Shown here piece after piece: positions 1 to 7,914 of a stretch of 52,798 nucleotides of DNA. The notes beneath the pieces were generated by a model, which saw nothing but the letters and a program-made list of their open reading frames with translations, was not told the DNA's origin and did not search any database. This stretch comes from Chloroflexota bacterium. GTDB lineage: Bacteria; Chloroflexota; Dehalococcoidia; UBA2979. The position numbers and the translations under genes were made by a program. Within the stretch, counting starts at the first letter, position 1, and each line of letters begins with the position of its first letter. The stretch spans positions 1 through 52,798 of the forward strand of contig VXMU01000094.1 in assembly GCA_009840945.1 (NCBI GenBank), written 5' to 3'.

Positions 1-2
1 CG

Positions 3-251
3 GAGTGGACGATGGCGGCGCACTCGTTCGGCGCGGCGCTGCAGAACCTGCTGCTGGAGGCGAGCGCACGCGGCCTTGGCGCGTACTGGATGGCCGCGCC
101 GCTCTACGCGCAGGACGCGGTCCGCGAGGTGCTCGACCTGCCGGACGGCTGGCGACCGCAGGCCCTCGTCGCGCTCGGGCGGCCGAGCGCGGACTACCAG
201 CCGTTCGACCGGCCGGCGCCGGACGTCGGCGGCAGCCTCATCCGCCGCTGA
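3..251 (+). CDS. FbiB-like nitroreductase / F420 ligase partner (3' fragment)
   Basis: The reading frame is open from the window edge to a TGA, so only the last 82 residues are visible. The segment AALQNLLLEASARGLGAYWM, followed by PLYAQDAVREVLDLP, a 'PQALVALG' strand and a tail ending in GGSLIRR, matches the C-terminal nitroreductase domain found in FbiB-type proteins. That domain reduces dehydro-F420-0 and usually follows, or is fused to, the gamma-glutamyl ligase of coenzyme F420 synthesis. A plain FMN nitroreductase has a similar helix here, so the FbiB assignment is moderate. The next gene, an F420-type oxidoreductase, supports an F420 role. The catalytic N-terminal part lies outside the window. 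Confidence 0.7.
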   Translation, partial: EWTMAAHSFGAALQNLLLEASARGLGAYWMAAPLYAQDAVREVLDLPDGWRPQALVALGRPSADYQPFDRPAPDVGGSLIRR

Positions 252-325
252 CGCGTCGGCGCATCGCCCGTCGTTGACGCGAGCCGACGCCTGCCGGACG
301 CTGCGGGCGCTCGACGGGAGGCGTC

Positions 326-1309
326 ATGGCGCGGCTCGGGATGGTCCTGCACCACGGCATCGAGGGCGGCACCGCCATGGCGCGGCGCGCCAGGCTTGCG
401 GAGTACCGCGGGTACGACTCGCTGTGGGTGACGGAGCGCTACTTCCAGGAGGAGACCTTCTCGCTCCTCGGCTTCCTCGCCGCCGCGACCGAGCGGATCG
501 AGCTGGGCGTGGGGGTGGTGAACCCGTACACGCGGCACCCCGGCCTGACGGCCATGGCGGCGGCGACCGTCGACCGGCTCTCCGCCGGCCGGGTGCTGCT
601 CGGACTCGGCCGTAGCGATCCGGGCGTGATCGAGGGCACACTCGGCATGCCGTACGAGGACCCTCGCGAGACGCTGAGCGAGGCGGTCGACGTCATCCGC
701 CGCCTGCTCGCGCGCGAGACCGTCGACCAGCCCGACGGCCGTTTCGCGCTGCGCGACGCGAGCCTGGCCGTGCGGCCGCTGCGCCCGACGCCCATCTACC
801 TCGCGGCAATCGGGCCGCGCGCACTGCGGCTCGCCGGCGCGGTCGCCGACGGAGTGCTCCTGAACGCCTACGTCCCGGCCGCGTACATCCCACGCGCTGT
901 GACCGAGGTGCGTGCGGGCGCCGAGGAAGCGGGCCGCGACCCGGACGCGGTCGAGATCGCGTGCATGCTCGTGGTGCGGCTGACCGGCGACCCCGCCCCG
1001 ATACTCCCGCAGCTGCGCGCGCGCCTCGCCGGCATCATGGCCGAGCCGCACGTCGGCGAGCTGATGGCGGACTGGGGCGGGCTGGACCTCGGGGACCTCG
1101 ACGCGCTGCGCGCCGCCGACGCGTCGGGCGACCGGGAGGCGGCGGCTCAGCTCGTCAGCGATGAGGTGGCCGAGGCGTGCGCGCTCGTGGGCGACGCCGG
1201 GCGCATCCGCGAGCGCATCGAGGAGTACCGCGAGGCGGGCGTCGAGCACCCGCTGCTGCTGCCACGCCTGCGGGACTTCGAGGAGGTCGCCGACGCGCTC
1301 GCGCCGTAG
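326..1309 (+). CDS. LLM-class (F420-dependent type) oxidoreductase
   Basis: This is a 327-residue TIM-barrel protein of the bacterial luciferase-like monooxygenase superfamily. Family features are the N-terminal strand RLGMVLHHG, the YDSLWVTERYFQEE segment, the VGVVNPYTRHP loop, a GRVLLGLGR turn and the late PIYLAAIGPRALRLAG strand. Members use F420H2 or FMNH2 for hydride transfer, and the adjacent FbiB-like gene favours F420. The ATG is supported by GGGAGG 5 nt upstream. The gene ends 3 nt before the convergent vapC stop. Length is typical of the family. The substrate cannot be read from the sequence. Confidence 0.85.
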   Translation: MARLGMVLHHGIEGGTAMARRARLAEYRGYDSLWVTERYFQEETFSLLGFLAAATERIELGVGVVNPYTRHPGLTAMAAATVDRLSAGRVLLGLGRSDPGVIEGTLGMPYEDPRETLSEAVDVIRRLLARETVDQPDGRFALRDASLAVRPLRPTPIYLAAIGPRALRLAGAVADGVLLNAYVPAAYIPRAVTEVRAGAEEAGRDPDAVEIACMLVVRLTGDPAPILPQLRARLAGIMAEPHVGELMADWGGLDLGDLDALRAADASGDREAAAQLVSDEVAEACALVGDAGRIRERIEEYREAGVEHPLLLPRLRDFEEVADALAP

Positions 1310-1312
1310 CGC

Positions 1313-1732
1313 TCAGTCGGCCCAGGGGTTGATGAGATCGACCCCCGTACCCTCGAACCCTCCCCGGTCGCGCGTCGCTACAGACGCGCCCTGAGAACGG
1401 GCGATGGCTGCTATCTGAGCGTCAGCGTGCCCAATCGGCCTTCCCGCAGCTCGTCGCTCCGCACCGATCGTTGCGTAGGCCTTGGCTGCAATGGTGTCGA
1501 ACGAGAGGACGCGCCCTTCAAGATCACCCTCCACGAATCCCTCGAGGGCAATCGCGAGGGTGTCGCGCCTACGTCCAGCCGGCATGATCGCGATTCCGTA
1601 TCGCAACTCGGCCTCGGTCACAGCCGAGAGGTACACGTCGGACGACGACTGCGCGAAGAACCACTCCCGGACCTCTGGTGCGGAATTCTCCCGCATCAGT
1701 TCCGAGACGACATTCGTGTCGAGAACGATCAC
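1313..1732 (-). CDS. vapC: PIN-domain ribonuclease toxin, VapC/FitB type
   Basis: A 139-residue PIN-domain protein, probably a Mg2+-dependent RNase toxin neutralised by the upstream antitoxin. It has VIVLDTNVVSEL (first Asp), TEAELRYGI (Glu), GHADAQIAAIA (Asp) and VATRDRGGF (fourth acidic position), which is the full PIN active-site set. The ORF track starts at 1912, but homology begins at a GTG at 1732, 10 nt after the antitoxin stop; the upstream extension lies inside vapB in another frame. The intact catalytic residues suggest a functional toxin. It converges on the LLM oxidoreductase gene. Confidence 0.88.
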   Translation of the reverse strand: MIVLDTNVVSELMRENSAPEVREWFFAQSSSDVYLSAVTEAELRYGIAIMPAGRRRDTLAIALEGFVEGDLEGRVLSFDTIAAKAYATIGAERRAAGRPIGHADAQIAAIARSQGASVATRDRGGFEGTGVDLINPWAD

Positions 1733-1742
1733 GGGCGGGATC

Positions 1743-2054
1743 TCAATCGAACTGGGGCGGGTCGCGCATCGGTTCGCGCGGCGGGATCTGCAACTCGTCC
1801 GGTTCGACGAACCCAATCGCCGCGAACCTGGCGCGAATCGCGCGGTACAGCTCCTCGCCGGTCTGGGGACCTTCACCCGCTGCAGCCCTGGCACGAGCCC
1901 TGCGGACGACATCCTCGCCCGTCTCGGGCCGGGCCACTGCAGCGCTCAGGATGTCTCGCGCCTCCTGTTCCATCGAGTTGCCGTGCTCGGCCGCGCGAAC
2001 GCGCAGGCGCTGCTTCACCCCGTCGTCGAGGTTGCGGATGGTGATGCTGGCCAC
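1743..2054 (-). CDS. vapB: Ribbon-helix-helix antitoxin, FitA/VapB type
   Basis: A 103-residue protein beginning VASITIRNLDDGVKQRLRVR, then HGNSMEQEARDIL, a ribbon-helix-helix DNA-binding domain of the FitA/Arc class. The C-terminal half is charged and is expected to wrap the toxin. I chose the GTG at 2054 because AGGGGG sits 7 nt upstream and the RHH strand starts at once. The ORF-track start at 2108 would run through the operator palindrome. RHH antitoxins normally repress their own promoter, and a perfect palindrome is present just upstream. Confidence 0.87.
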   Translation of the reverse strand: MASITIRNLDDGVKQRLRVRAAEHGNSMEQEARDILSAAVARPETGEDVVRRARARAAAGEGPQTGEELYRAIRARFAAIGFVEPDELQIPPREPMRDPPQFD

Positions 2055-2081
2055 GCGGCACCCCCTAGGCTGTCCCACGTA

Positions 2082-2098
2082 TGATTGCATTGCAATCA
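2082..2098. promoter_or_regulatory. Putative vapBC operator palindrome
   Basis: TGATTGCA-T-TGCAATCA is a perfect 8-bp inverted repeat with a 1-nt centre, 28 nt upstream of the antitoxin GTG. A shorter palindrome, TGCATGCA, follows at 2100-2107, and a -10-like TAGAAT on the minus strand lies just beyond it. RHH antitoxin dimers typically bind such sites for autoregulation. Binding by this VapB is inferred. Confidence 0.65.
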
Positions 2099-2141
2099 CT
2101 GCATGCATTCTAACAGGGCGCGAGGGCGTGGACGAGGAGCG

Positions 2142-2798
2142 CTACCCCAGTTCCGCCACGCCGACGGGACAGCTCAGGCCGGTGCCGCCGAGGCCGCAGT
2201 AGCCGTTCGGCACCTTCGCCAGGTACTGCTGGTGGTAGTCCTCGGCGTAGTAGAACTCCGGCACGTCGATGATCTCCGTGGTGATGGGGCCGTAGCGGTG
2301 GGCGCTCAGCACCTCCTGGAAGATGTCGCGCGAGCGCTCGGCCGCCTCGAACTGCTCCGGCGAGTAGCAGTAGATGCCAGAACGGTACTGCGTGCCGACG
2401 TCGTTGCCCTGGCGCATGCCCTGCGTCGGGTCGTGGTTCTCCCAGAACAGCTTCAGGATCTCGTCGTAGCTGATGACCGAGGGGTCGAAGACGGCGAGCA
2501 CGACCTCGTTGTGGCCGGTGCGGCCGCTGCAGACCTCCTCGTACGTGGGGTTGGGGGTGTAGCCGGCCGCGTAGCCGACGGCGGTGGTGTAGACGCCCGG
2601 CGCCTGCCAGAAGACGCGTTCCGCGCCCCAGAAGCAGCCCATGCCGAACAGGGCCATCTCCAGCCCCTCCGGGAACGGTGGCTCGAGGGGGTTGCCGTTG
2701 ACGAAGTGCATCTCCGGCACCGGGATCGGCGTCTCGCGGCCGCGCAGCGCCTCCTCGGGCGAGGGCATCTCGATCTGCTTCTGGTAGAACCACACCAT
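2142..2798 (-). CDS. msrA: Peptide-methionine (S)-S-oxide reductase MsrA
   Basis: A 218-residue MsrA, which reduces methionine-S-sulfoxide in proteins. The catalytic motif GMGCFWGAE places the nucleophilic Cys at residue 55. Other family segments are [28 protein letters not shown] and the [12 protein letters not shown] strand. Resolving cysteines are present near the end in [16 protein letters not shown], as in the three-cysteine type. The roughly 45-residue N-terminal extension before the core is common in this family. The ATG at 2798 starts [14 protein letters not shown]. The gene is divergent from tRNA-Phe and no msrB is adjacent. Confidence 0.95.
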   Translation of the reverse strand: MVWFYQKQIEMPSPEEALRGRETPIPVPEMHFVNGNPLEPPFPEGLEMALFGMGCFWGAERVFWQAPGVYTTAVGYAAGYTPNPTYEEVCSGRTGHNEVVLAVFDPSVISYDEILKLFWENHDPTQGMRQGNDVGTQYRSGIYCYSPEQFEAAERSRDIFQEVLSAHRYGPITTEIIDVPEFYYAEDYHQQYLAKVPNGYCGLGGTGLSCPVGVAELG

Positions 2799-2881
2799 GA
2801 CGGTCTCCGATCACTCGGTGGGAGCGGGCGCGGATACGCGCGATTGCACGATCCATGGTACGCCCTCGGGGCCCTCCGCTG

Positions 2882-2910
2882 TTGTCCGCGAGATCGGCGT
2901 AAACTACGCT
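2882..2910 (+). promoter_or_regulatory. Predicted promoter of tRNA-Phe
   Basis: TTGTCC (2882-2887) and TACGCT (2905-2910) are separated by exactly 17 nt, placing the predicted start a few bases before the tRNA 5' end. TACGCT also appears as a likely -10 element elsewhere in this window. Confidence 0.5.
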
Positions 2911-2921
2911 GTCCGGGCTGC

Positions 2922-2997
2922 GCCGAGGTAGCTCAGTTGGTAGAGCACACGACTGAAAATCGTGGTGTCGGCAGTTCGACTCTGCCCCTCGGCACCA
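2922..2997 (+). tRNA. tRNA-Phe (anticodon GAA)
   Basis: A full cloverleaf can be folded. The acceptor arms are GCCGAGG and CCTCGGC, the D arm is GCTC/GAGC, the anticodon stem is CACGA/TCGTG with loop CTGAAAA (anticodon GAA at 2955-2957), the variable loop is GTGTC, and the T arm is GGCAG/CTGCC with loop TTCGACT. The 3' ACCA is encoded. The gene is single, between msrA and the DRTGG protein. No integration remnant was seen at its 3' end. Confidence 0.97.
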
Positions 2998-3019
2998 ACC
3001 ATTCCGACAGGATGCCGAC

Positions 3020-3856
3020 ATGCCGGTGATCGTCGTGGCAGGGGAGCCGGGGGCGGGCGCGACGACGGTCGCCGTCGGCCTCGCGCACCGTATCGCGCAC
3101 TCCGGCCGCAGCGTGCGCCTCGCCCGCCTGGGCGACGACGGCCGCGCGGCCGCCGACGCCGCTACCTTCGGCCTGCTCGACTTCGCCGAGGCCGTCGACG
3201 GGGCGGACATCGCCTCGGGCAGCGACGCGGTGACCGTCGTCGAGGTGCCCGCCGGTGCCGACGCGGGCACGCTCGCCGCGCAACAGGGCGCTCGACTCGT
3301 CACCGTGGGCCGAGGGGACTCCGAGGCGCCGGGAGGTGCCGTCCTGCACCTCATGACGCACGCCGACGGTGCGGGCCCGCTGCGCATCCCCGAGGACCGC
3401 ACGCTGGCTGCGCCCATGGTGGGTGAGCTCGTCGAGGCGAGCCGCGCACAGGTCGTGGTCCGCTCGATCGAGGGTGACGCGGCCATCTGCCGGCACATCG
3501 TCGTCGGACCGATCGCCCCCGTCGTCGGGGACGACTACTTCGGCCGCTATCCGGACAGCGCCGTCGTGACCCGCGCCGAGAAGGTCGACGTGGCCCTCGC
3601 GGCGATGCGCGTCGACCCCGTGTGCCTGATCCTGAGCGGCGGCTCAGAGCCGAGCCCGTACCTGCTCGACCGCGTCGCCGCCTCGCGCAGCACGACGCTG
3701 CTTGTCGCGCCCGAGGGCACGGTCGAGACCGTGCGGGACATCGAGGGCAGCTTCGGGCGCTCGCCGTTCGGCCACGAGGCGAAGGTCGAGCGCATCGGCG
3801 AGCTGATGGCCGCGGCCGTCGACGACGACGCGCTCGCGACGCTCCTCGGCGGGTAG
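3020..3856 (+). CDS. P-loop NTPase with DRTGG domain
   Basis: A 278-residue protein with a BioD/CobB-like P-loop ([20 protein letters not shown], residues about 4-23) and a C-terminal half resembling a DRTGG domain. That half starts near [20 protein letters not shown] and includes [16 protein letters not shown] and [16 protein letters not shown]. The same combination forms the N-terminal regulatory part of some phosphotransacetylases and also occurs as stand-alone proteins of unknown function. The stand-alone form is seen here, with no transacetylase nearby. An AGGA-type site precedes the ATG. It probably binds and hydrolyses nucleotide; the process it regulates is unknown. Confidence 0.72.
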   Translation: MPVIVVAGEPGAGATTVAVGLAHRIAHSGRSVRLARLGDDGRAAADAATFGLLDFAEAVDGADIASGSDAVTVVEVPAGADAGTLAAQQGARLVTVGRGDSEAPGGAVLHLMTHADGAGPLRIPEDRTLAAPMVGELVEASRAQVVVRSIEGDAAICRHIVVGPIAPVVGDDYFGRYPDSAVVTRAEKVDVALAAMRVDPVCLILSGGSEPSPYLLDRVAASRSTTLLVAPEGTVETVRDIEGSFGRSPFGHEAKVERIGELMAAAVDDDALATLLGG

Positions 3857-3868
3857 CGCCGACTCCAG

Positions 3869-6094
3869 CTACTCAGGCTCCAGGGGCGCGATCGAGAGCA
3901 GCAGCTTCTTCACGCCCTGCCCCTCGAACGCCACGGTGACGCGCTGGTCGCCGCGCTCGACCTCGCACGAGACCACGACGCCGACGCCGAACGTGGCGTG
4001 GCGCACGCGGTCGCCCGGGCTGTAGCGGGGCTCCTCGTCCTCGGCGGGGCCGTCGTCGCCCCAGCCCTCGGCCTGGCGGGCGGCGTAGGCGGCGCGGCGC
4101 TCGCGGGCCGTCTCGGCGGGGCGCGTCCCCCGCGTCGTGCGGGCGCGGGCCGTCTCCTCGAGCGGCAGGTCATCGAGGAAGCGCGACGCGATGGCGCCGG
4201 CGTAGCGGCCCTGCCGCATGCGGCGTCGCGCGTGGGTGAGGTAGAGGCGCTCGCGTGCCCGCGTCATGCCGACGTAGCAGACACGGCGCTCCTCTTCTAT
4301 CTGCGACGGGTCGTCCATCGAGAGCGAGTGGGGGAGCAGCCCCTCCTCCATGCCCGGCATGAATACCACGGGGAACTCGAGGCCCTTCGCGGCGTGGAGC
4401 GTGGTCAACGTCACCGCGTCGGGGGCGTCGGCGGCCGGGTCGTCGACGTCGGCGACGAGCGCCACCTCCTCGAGGAACGAGGTCAGCGAGGCGGAGGGGT
4501 CGAGGTCCTGGTACTGCGAGGCGACGTTGATGAGCTCCTGCACGTTCTCCCAGCGCACCTCGGCGTGGTCCTCGTCGTTGCGTTCGAGGTACTGCTGGTA
4601 GCGCGTCTCGGCGAGCACGGTCTCCAGCAGTGTGGCGACGGACTGCTCCTCGGCGGCGGCGGTGAGCCGGTCGACGAGCGCGACGAAGTCGCGCAGCGCG
4701 AGGCGGATGTCGCCGCGGAGCTGCGGCAGCGCCAGGTCGTCGTCGCCCCGCGCGATGCGGGCCGCGACGGCCAGCAGCGGCAGCTCGAGCTGCTCCGCGG
4801 CCTCACGCAGCCGCTCCAGCGTGCGGTCGCCGATGCCGCGGCCGGGGACGTTGACGATGCGGCGGAAGGCGACGGCGTCGGCGTGGTTGCGGATCAGCCG
4901 CAGGTACGCCAGCAGGTCGCGCACCTCGCGGCGGTCGTAGAAGCGCGTGCCGCCGACGATGCGGTAGCGGATGCCCTGCTGGATGCACGCCTCCTCGAAG
5001 GCGCGCGACTGCGCATTGGTGCGGTACATCACCGCGAAGTCGGCGAACTGGCGGCGCTGATCGCTCATCAGCCGCCCGATCTCGAGCGCGACGAAGTGTC
5101 CCTCCTCGTCGGCGTCGAAGAGCTCCTCGACGACCACGGGTTCGCCGTCGGGGTTGTTGGTCCACAGCGAGCGCTCGCGTCGGTCCTTCGCGCCGGAGAT
5201 GACCGCGTGCGCCGAGCGGAGGATGCGGCCGGTGGAGCGGTAGTTCTGCTCCAGCAGGATCACCTGCGCGTCCGGGAAGTCGCGCTCGAAGTGCAGCAGG
5301 TTGCGCAGGTCGGCCGCGCGCCACGAGTAGATCGACTGGTCGGGGTCGCCGACGGCGGTGATGTTGCCGTGTACCTCGGCGAGCAGGCCCGCGAGCCGGT
5401 ACTGGGTGAGGTTCGTGTCCTGGAACTCGTCGATGAGGATGTGCCGGTAGCGGTCGCCGTGGCGCTCGCGGACGTCGGGGTGCTCCTCGAAGAGCCGCAG
5501 CGCCTCCCCCAGCAGGTCGTCGAAGTCGAGCGCGTCGTACTCGCGCAGCATCACCTGGTAGCGCTCGAAGACGCGCCCCACGATCTCCTCGAAGTACGAG
5601 CCGGCGTCGCGCAGCGTTGCCGAGGCGTCACGACGCTCGTTCTTCGCCCGTGAGATGGCGGACAACACGGCGCGCGGCGTCCAGCGCTTCGGGTCGATGT
5701 GCAGCGTCTCCATCGCCTCGCGCACCACGGCGAGCTGGTCGTCGGTGGCGTAGATCGCGTAGTCCGAGGGGACCCCGATGGTCTCGCCGTCGCGACGCAG
5801 CACGCGCGCGCAGAACGAGTGGAAGGTGCCCATCGCCACGTCGAGCCCCTCGGTGCCGAGGAGGTCCTCGACGCGCTCGCGCATCTCGTTGGCGGCCTTG
5901 TTGGTGAAGGTCACGGCCAGCACGCGCCACGGCGCGACGTCACGCTCGCGCACGACGTAGGCGATGCGGTGCGCGATCACGCGGGTCTTGCCCGAGCCGG
6001 GCCCGGCGAGGATCAGCAGCGCCCCGCCTGGCACCTCGACGGCGCGCCGCTGCGCGTCGTTCAGCCCTTGCAGCACGTCATGCGTCGTGGTCAT
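3869..6094 (-). CDS. pcrA: UvrD/PcrA-family superfamily 1 DNA helicase
   Basis: A 741-residue 3'-5' helicase of the UvrD/PcrA group, acting in nucleotide excision repair and in clearing recombinase or stalled polymerase. Motifs in order: Walker A ILAGPGSGKTR (residues 29-39), VTFTNKAANEMRERV (Ia), FHSFCARVLRRDG, ILIDEFQDTN (II), AVGDPDQSIYSWR (III), EQNYRST (IV), TLHAAKGLEFPVVF (V) and YVGMTRARERLYLTHA (VI). The C-terminus ends in a Tudor-like module (YSPGDRVRHATFGVGVV), which in PcrA contacts RNA polymerase. Length and motif order are standard. It converges on the DRTGG gene with a 12-nt gap. Confidence 0.96.
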   Translation of the reverse strand: MTTTHDVLQGLNDAQRRAVEVPGGALLILAGPGSGKTRVIAHRIAYVVRERDVAPWRVLAVTFTNKAANEMRERVEDLLGTEGLDVAMGTFHSFCARVLRRDGETIGVPSDYAIYATDDQLAVVREAMETLHIDPKRWTPRAVLSAISRAKNERRDASATLRDAGSYFEEIVGRVFERYQVMLREYDALDFDDLLGEALRLFEEHPDVRERHGDRYRHILIDEFQDTNLTQYRLAGLLAEVHGNITAVGDPDQSIYSWRAADLRNLLHFERDFPDAQVILLEQNYRSTGRILRSAHAVISGAKDRRERSLWTNNPDGEPVVVEELFDADEEGHFVALEIGRLMSDQRRQFADFAVMYRTNAQSRAFEEACIQQGIRYRIVGGTRFYDRREVRDLLAYLRLIRNHADAVAFRRIVNVPGRGIGDRTLERLREAAEQLELPLLAVAARIARGDDDLALPQLRGDIRLALRDFVALVDRLTAAAEEQSVATLLETVLAETRYQQYLERNDEDHAEVRWENVQELINVASQYQDLDPSASLTSFLEEVALVADVDDPAADAPDAVTLTTLHAAKGLEFPVVFMPGMEEGLLPHSLSMDDPSQIEEERRVCYVGMTRARERLYLTHARRRMRQGRYAGAIASRFLDDLPLEETARARTTRGTRPAETARERRAAYAARQAEGWGDDGPAEDEEPRYSPGDRVRHATFGVGVVVSCEVERGDQRVTVAFEGQGVKKLLLSIAPLEPE

Positions 6095-6201
6095 CGGCGT
6101 CCGGAGGTGCGGGGGAGGACGGCGGGACGGCTTCGGCGACCGTCCCGATGGCTCATGGTACGCTCACTTGCGGGCTCCCCCAAGCGGACTGCGAGGCGTA
6201 C

Positions 6202-6825
6202 GTGGAGCTACCCTTCGGCTGGCCCGGCGGCGACTGGCAGACGACCGCGAAGCTCGTCGGCTTCATCATCGGCTCGTACCTCTTCCTGATCTGGATCGCC
6301 TCGGTCCTGTGGGCGTACCGCGACATCCGCAGCCGCACGCGCGACATCGCCTCGCAGACGATCGGCATGTCGATCATCATCCTGCTGCCGCTCGTCGGCG
6401 TGCCCGCGTACCTCATCGCACGGCCTCGCGAGACGCTGCGCGAGGCGTATGACCGCCAGCTGGAGCAGGAAGCGATCCTGTCCGACCTCCACGCCGTACC
6501 GACGTGCCCGGAGTGCCAACGCCCCGTCGACCAGGACTGGGCGCTCTGCGCCTTCTGTAGCTACCACCTGAAGGAGCCGTGCGTGGAGTGCGGGCGCTTG
6601 CTGCAGAACGCCTGGCGTCACTGTCCGTACTGCTCGGCCACGCGCCCGCGGGCGCGCGTGGCGTCGGACGCCCGCACGCGTGAGCAGCCCGAACCCCCGG
6701 ACGAGCCCCTGGACGGAGCGCACGTCGAGGATGTCGCGGAGCCCGCGGCACGACCACCGGCTGCCGAGACCGTGCCCATCTCCGGGCGTCCCGGCCGGGG
6801 TCCGTCCCGGCGGCGCTCCGGCTAG
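6202..6825 (+). CDS. Membrane protein with PLDc_N-like helices and double zinc ribbon
   Basis: Two hydrophobic helices come first (LVGFIIGSYLFLIWIASVLW and IGMSIIILLPLVGVPAYLIA), then four CXXC knuckles (CPEC, CAFC, CVEC, CPYC) forming two zinc ribbons, then a disordered Pro/Glu-rich tail. The two-helix arrangement with charged linker resembles phospholipase D-nuclease N-terminal membrane anchors. The function is unknown; such ribbons usually mediate protein or nucleic-acid contacts under the membrane. I prefer the GTG at 6202 (GAGG 6 nt upstream) to the track ATG at 6148, because a -10-like TACGCT at 6159-6164 lies inside the longer version. The start is uncertain. Confidence 0.7.
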   Translation: MELPFGWPGGDWQTTAKLVGFIIGSYLFLIWIASVLWAYRDIRSRTRDIASQTIGMSIIILLPLVGVPAYLIARPRETLREAYDRQLEQEAILSDLHAVPTCPECQRPVDQDWALCAFCSYHLKEPCVECGRLLQNAWRHCPYCSATRPRARVASDARTREQPEPPDEPLDGAHVEDVAEPAARPPAAETVPISGRPGRGPSRRRSG

Positions 6826-6869
6826 CCGGGCCTGCTGCCGAGCGCATCGAGTCACGCACGCCATAGCAA

Positions 6870-6900
6870 GAGGCGGCCCGCCGGGGCCGCCTCGTTGGTT
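6870..6900 (+). terminator. GC-rich hairpin, likely terminator
   Basis: GAGGCGGCCC and GGGCCGCCTC form a perfect 10-bp stem with a 4-nt loop (6870-6893), followed by GTTGGTT. It lies between the stop of the zinc-ribbon membrane gene and the convergent stop of a small minus-strand gene, so it could serve both. The T tract is weak, as is common in GC-rich genomes. Confidence 0.6.
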
Positions 6901-6915
6901 GCCGGTGGCTGGTGG

Positions 6916-7092
6916 TCAGCGCCGGAGCATCCGGCGCAGTCGCCGCGTGAGCCTGCGCATGAGGAACACCGCGTTGAGCATGTCGTACATGAACGTACGA
7001 CGTTGCCCGCGGAGTTCGTGACGCTCGCGGGCGCGCCGTGCGCCGGCGTTGGCGTGCAACTCCGACATCGATCCGCCGGGTCCGAAGGCCAT
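6916..7092 (-). CDS. 58-residue Arg-rich small protein, copy 2 (hypothetical)
   Basis: This small gene is absent from the ORF track. It starts at an ATG preceded by GGGAGG with a 5-nt gap and encodes exactly 58 residues: MAFGPGGSMSELHA at the N-terminus, then an Arg-rich stretch, RTFMYDMLNAVFLMRRL, and a basic end RRMLRR. It aligns without gaps to the gene just upstream (7122-7298), with about 30 of 58 positions identical, including RTF..D.LNAVFL.RRL. The conserved part looks like a short amphipathic helix flanked by arginines. No known family is recognised. The conserved length, shared motif and good ribosome site argue that it is translated. Confidence 0.7.
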   Translation of the reverse strand: MAFGPGGSMSELHANAGARRARERHELRGQRRTFMYDMLNAVFLMRRLTRRLRRMLRR

Positions 7093-7121
7093 GGCGACCT
7101 CCCTTGCTGCGATCCCGCCCC

Positions 7122-7298
7122 TCAGCGCCTGAACAGCCGCGCCACGCGCCCCGCCAGCCGTCGCACCAGGAAGACGGCGTTGAGCAGGTCGTGCCCGAAC
7201 GTGCGGCCCTCGCCGTGCATCCGCTCGCGCTCGCCCACGCGCCGGACTTCCTCGTCCGCGTGCTGCTGCGACATGGGGCCGAAGGGCCCGAGCGTCAT
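7122..7298 (-). CDS. 58-residue Arg-rich small protein, copy 1 (hypothetical)
   Basis: A second 58-residue gene, also too short for the ORF track, beginning MTLGPFGPMSQQHADEEVRR and containing RTFGHDLLNAVFLVRRL, then ending ARLFRR. Its ATG at 7298 follows GGGAG by about 9 nt. It shares 30 of 58 residues with the downstream copy and has the same length, so the pair arose by tandem duplication and kept its reading frame. It follows the thioredoxin-like gene on the same strand with a 31-nt gap, so co-transcription is likely. Function unknown; an amphipathic helix that binds membrane or nucleic acid is one possibility. Confidence 0.7.
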   Translation of the reverse strand: MTLGPFGPMSQQHADEEVRRVGERERMHGEGRTFGHDLLNAVFLVRRLAGRVARLFRR

Positions 7299-7329
7299 GG
7301 CGTTGCGCTCCCGTCCGCTCTCATGCGAG

Positions 7330-7914
7330 CTAGGAGAGCCCTTCCTCGATCAGCGCACGCATCTCGGAAGCCGAGGCGTGGCGCCAGCCGGGGGCGAGCT
7401 TCCAGGTCTCCTCGTTGTAGCGTGCGCGGGCCTCGTCGAACTCCGGCGTGTTCCGCTCCACGCCGCTGAGGATGTGCCGCAGGCCATCCATCTCCTCGTT
7501 CGCGACCACGGGGCGCTCGATCCAGTGGCCGAGGTAGTTGTGGTCGCCGTCGTAGAAGACGATGGTCGGGATCGACTCGAACTCACCCTGGTTGAGGAAC
7601 TCGGACATGATGTCCTTGTTCTTGTCGCGGAAGAAGATCCGCAGCTCCATGCCGGTCTGCTCGGCGATCTTGGCGATCACCGGGATGCCGCGCCACACGT
7701 CCGGGCACCAGTCCTCGCCGAGGCACAGCGCCTTCACGCCGCGCTCCTCGACCATCGTCTTGATCGCCGCGATGTCGGCGGAGTCGGGGTCGAACTCCTC
7801 GTAGTGGCGGCGGAACTCGGCCTGCCGCACCTCGATCTGGCCCATCCACTCCTCGAACGTGGGGATCCCCTCGGCGAAGCGCTCGGGCGTGACTACGGAC
7901 GTCTCACTGGCCAT
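7330..7914 (-). CDS. Thioredoxin-fold protein, Thioredoxin_9-like, one active-site Cys
   Basis: A 194-residue thioredoxin-fold protein with LCLGEDWCPDVWRGIPVI (Cys64, Cys70) and the cis-proline strand ESIPTIVFYD. The usual CXXC is CPDV, so the second cysteine is replaced by valine and the protein cannot act as a classical dithiol reductase. Bacillus-type Thioredoxin_9 proteins have a similar EDWC segment. A monothiol, peroxidase-like or chaperone-like role is possible. I chose MASETSVV at 7914 (GGAAGGA upstream) over the long track start at 8190, which overlaps mazG. It heads a likely operon with the two 58-residue genes. Confidence 0.8.
   Translation of the reverse strand: MASETSVVTPERFAEGIPTFEEWMGQIEVRQAEFRRHYEEFDPDSADIAAIKTMVEERGVKALCLGEDWCPDVWRGIPVIAKIAEQTGMELRIFFRDKNKDIMSEFLNQGEFESIPTIVFYDGDHNYLGHWIERPVVANEEMDGLRHILSGVERNTPEFDEARARYNEETWKLAPGWRHASASEMRALIEEGLS

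Noticed and set aside
2922-2997. tRNA-Phe as an island attachment site
   Set aside because: No integrase follows and no repeat of the tRNA 3' end was seen nearby.
3998-5653. 551-residue plus-strand ORF opposite pcrA
   Set aside because: Typical GC-rich antisense shadow with Arg/Val/Leu bias; pcrA on the minus strand has every helicase motif.
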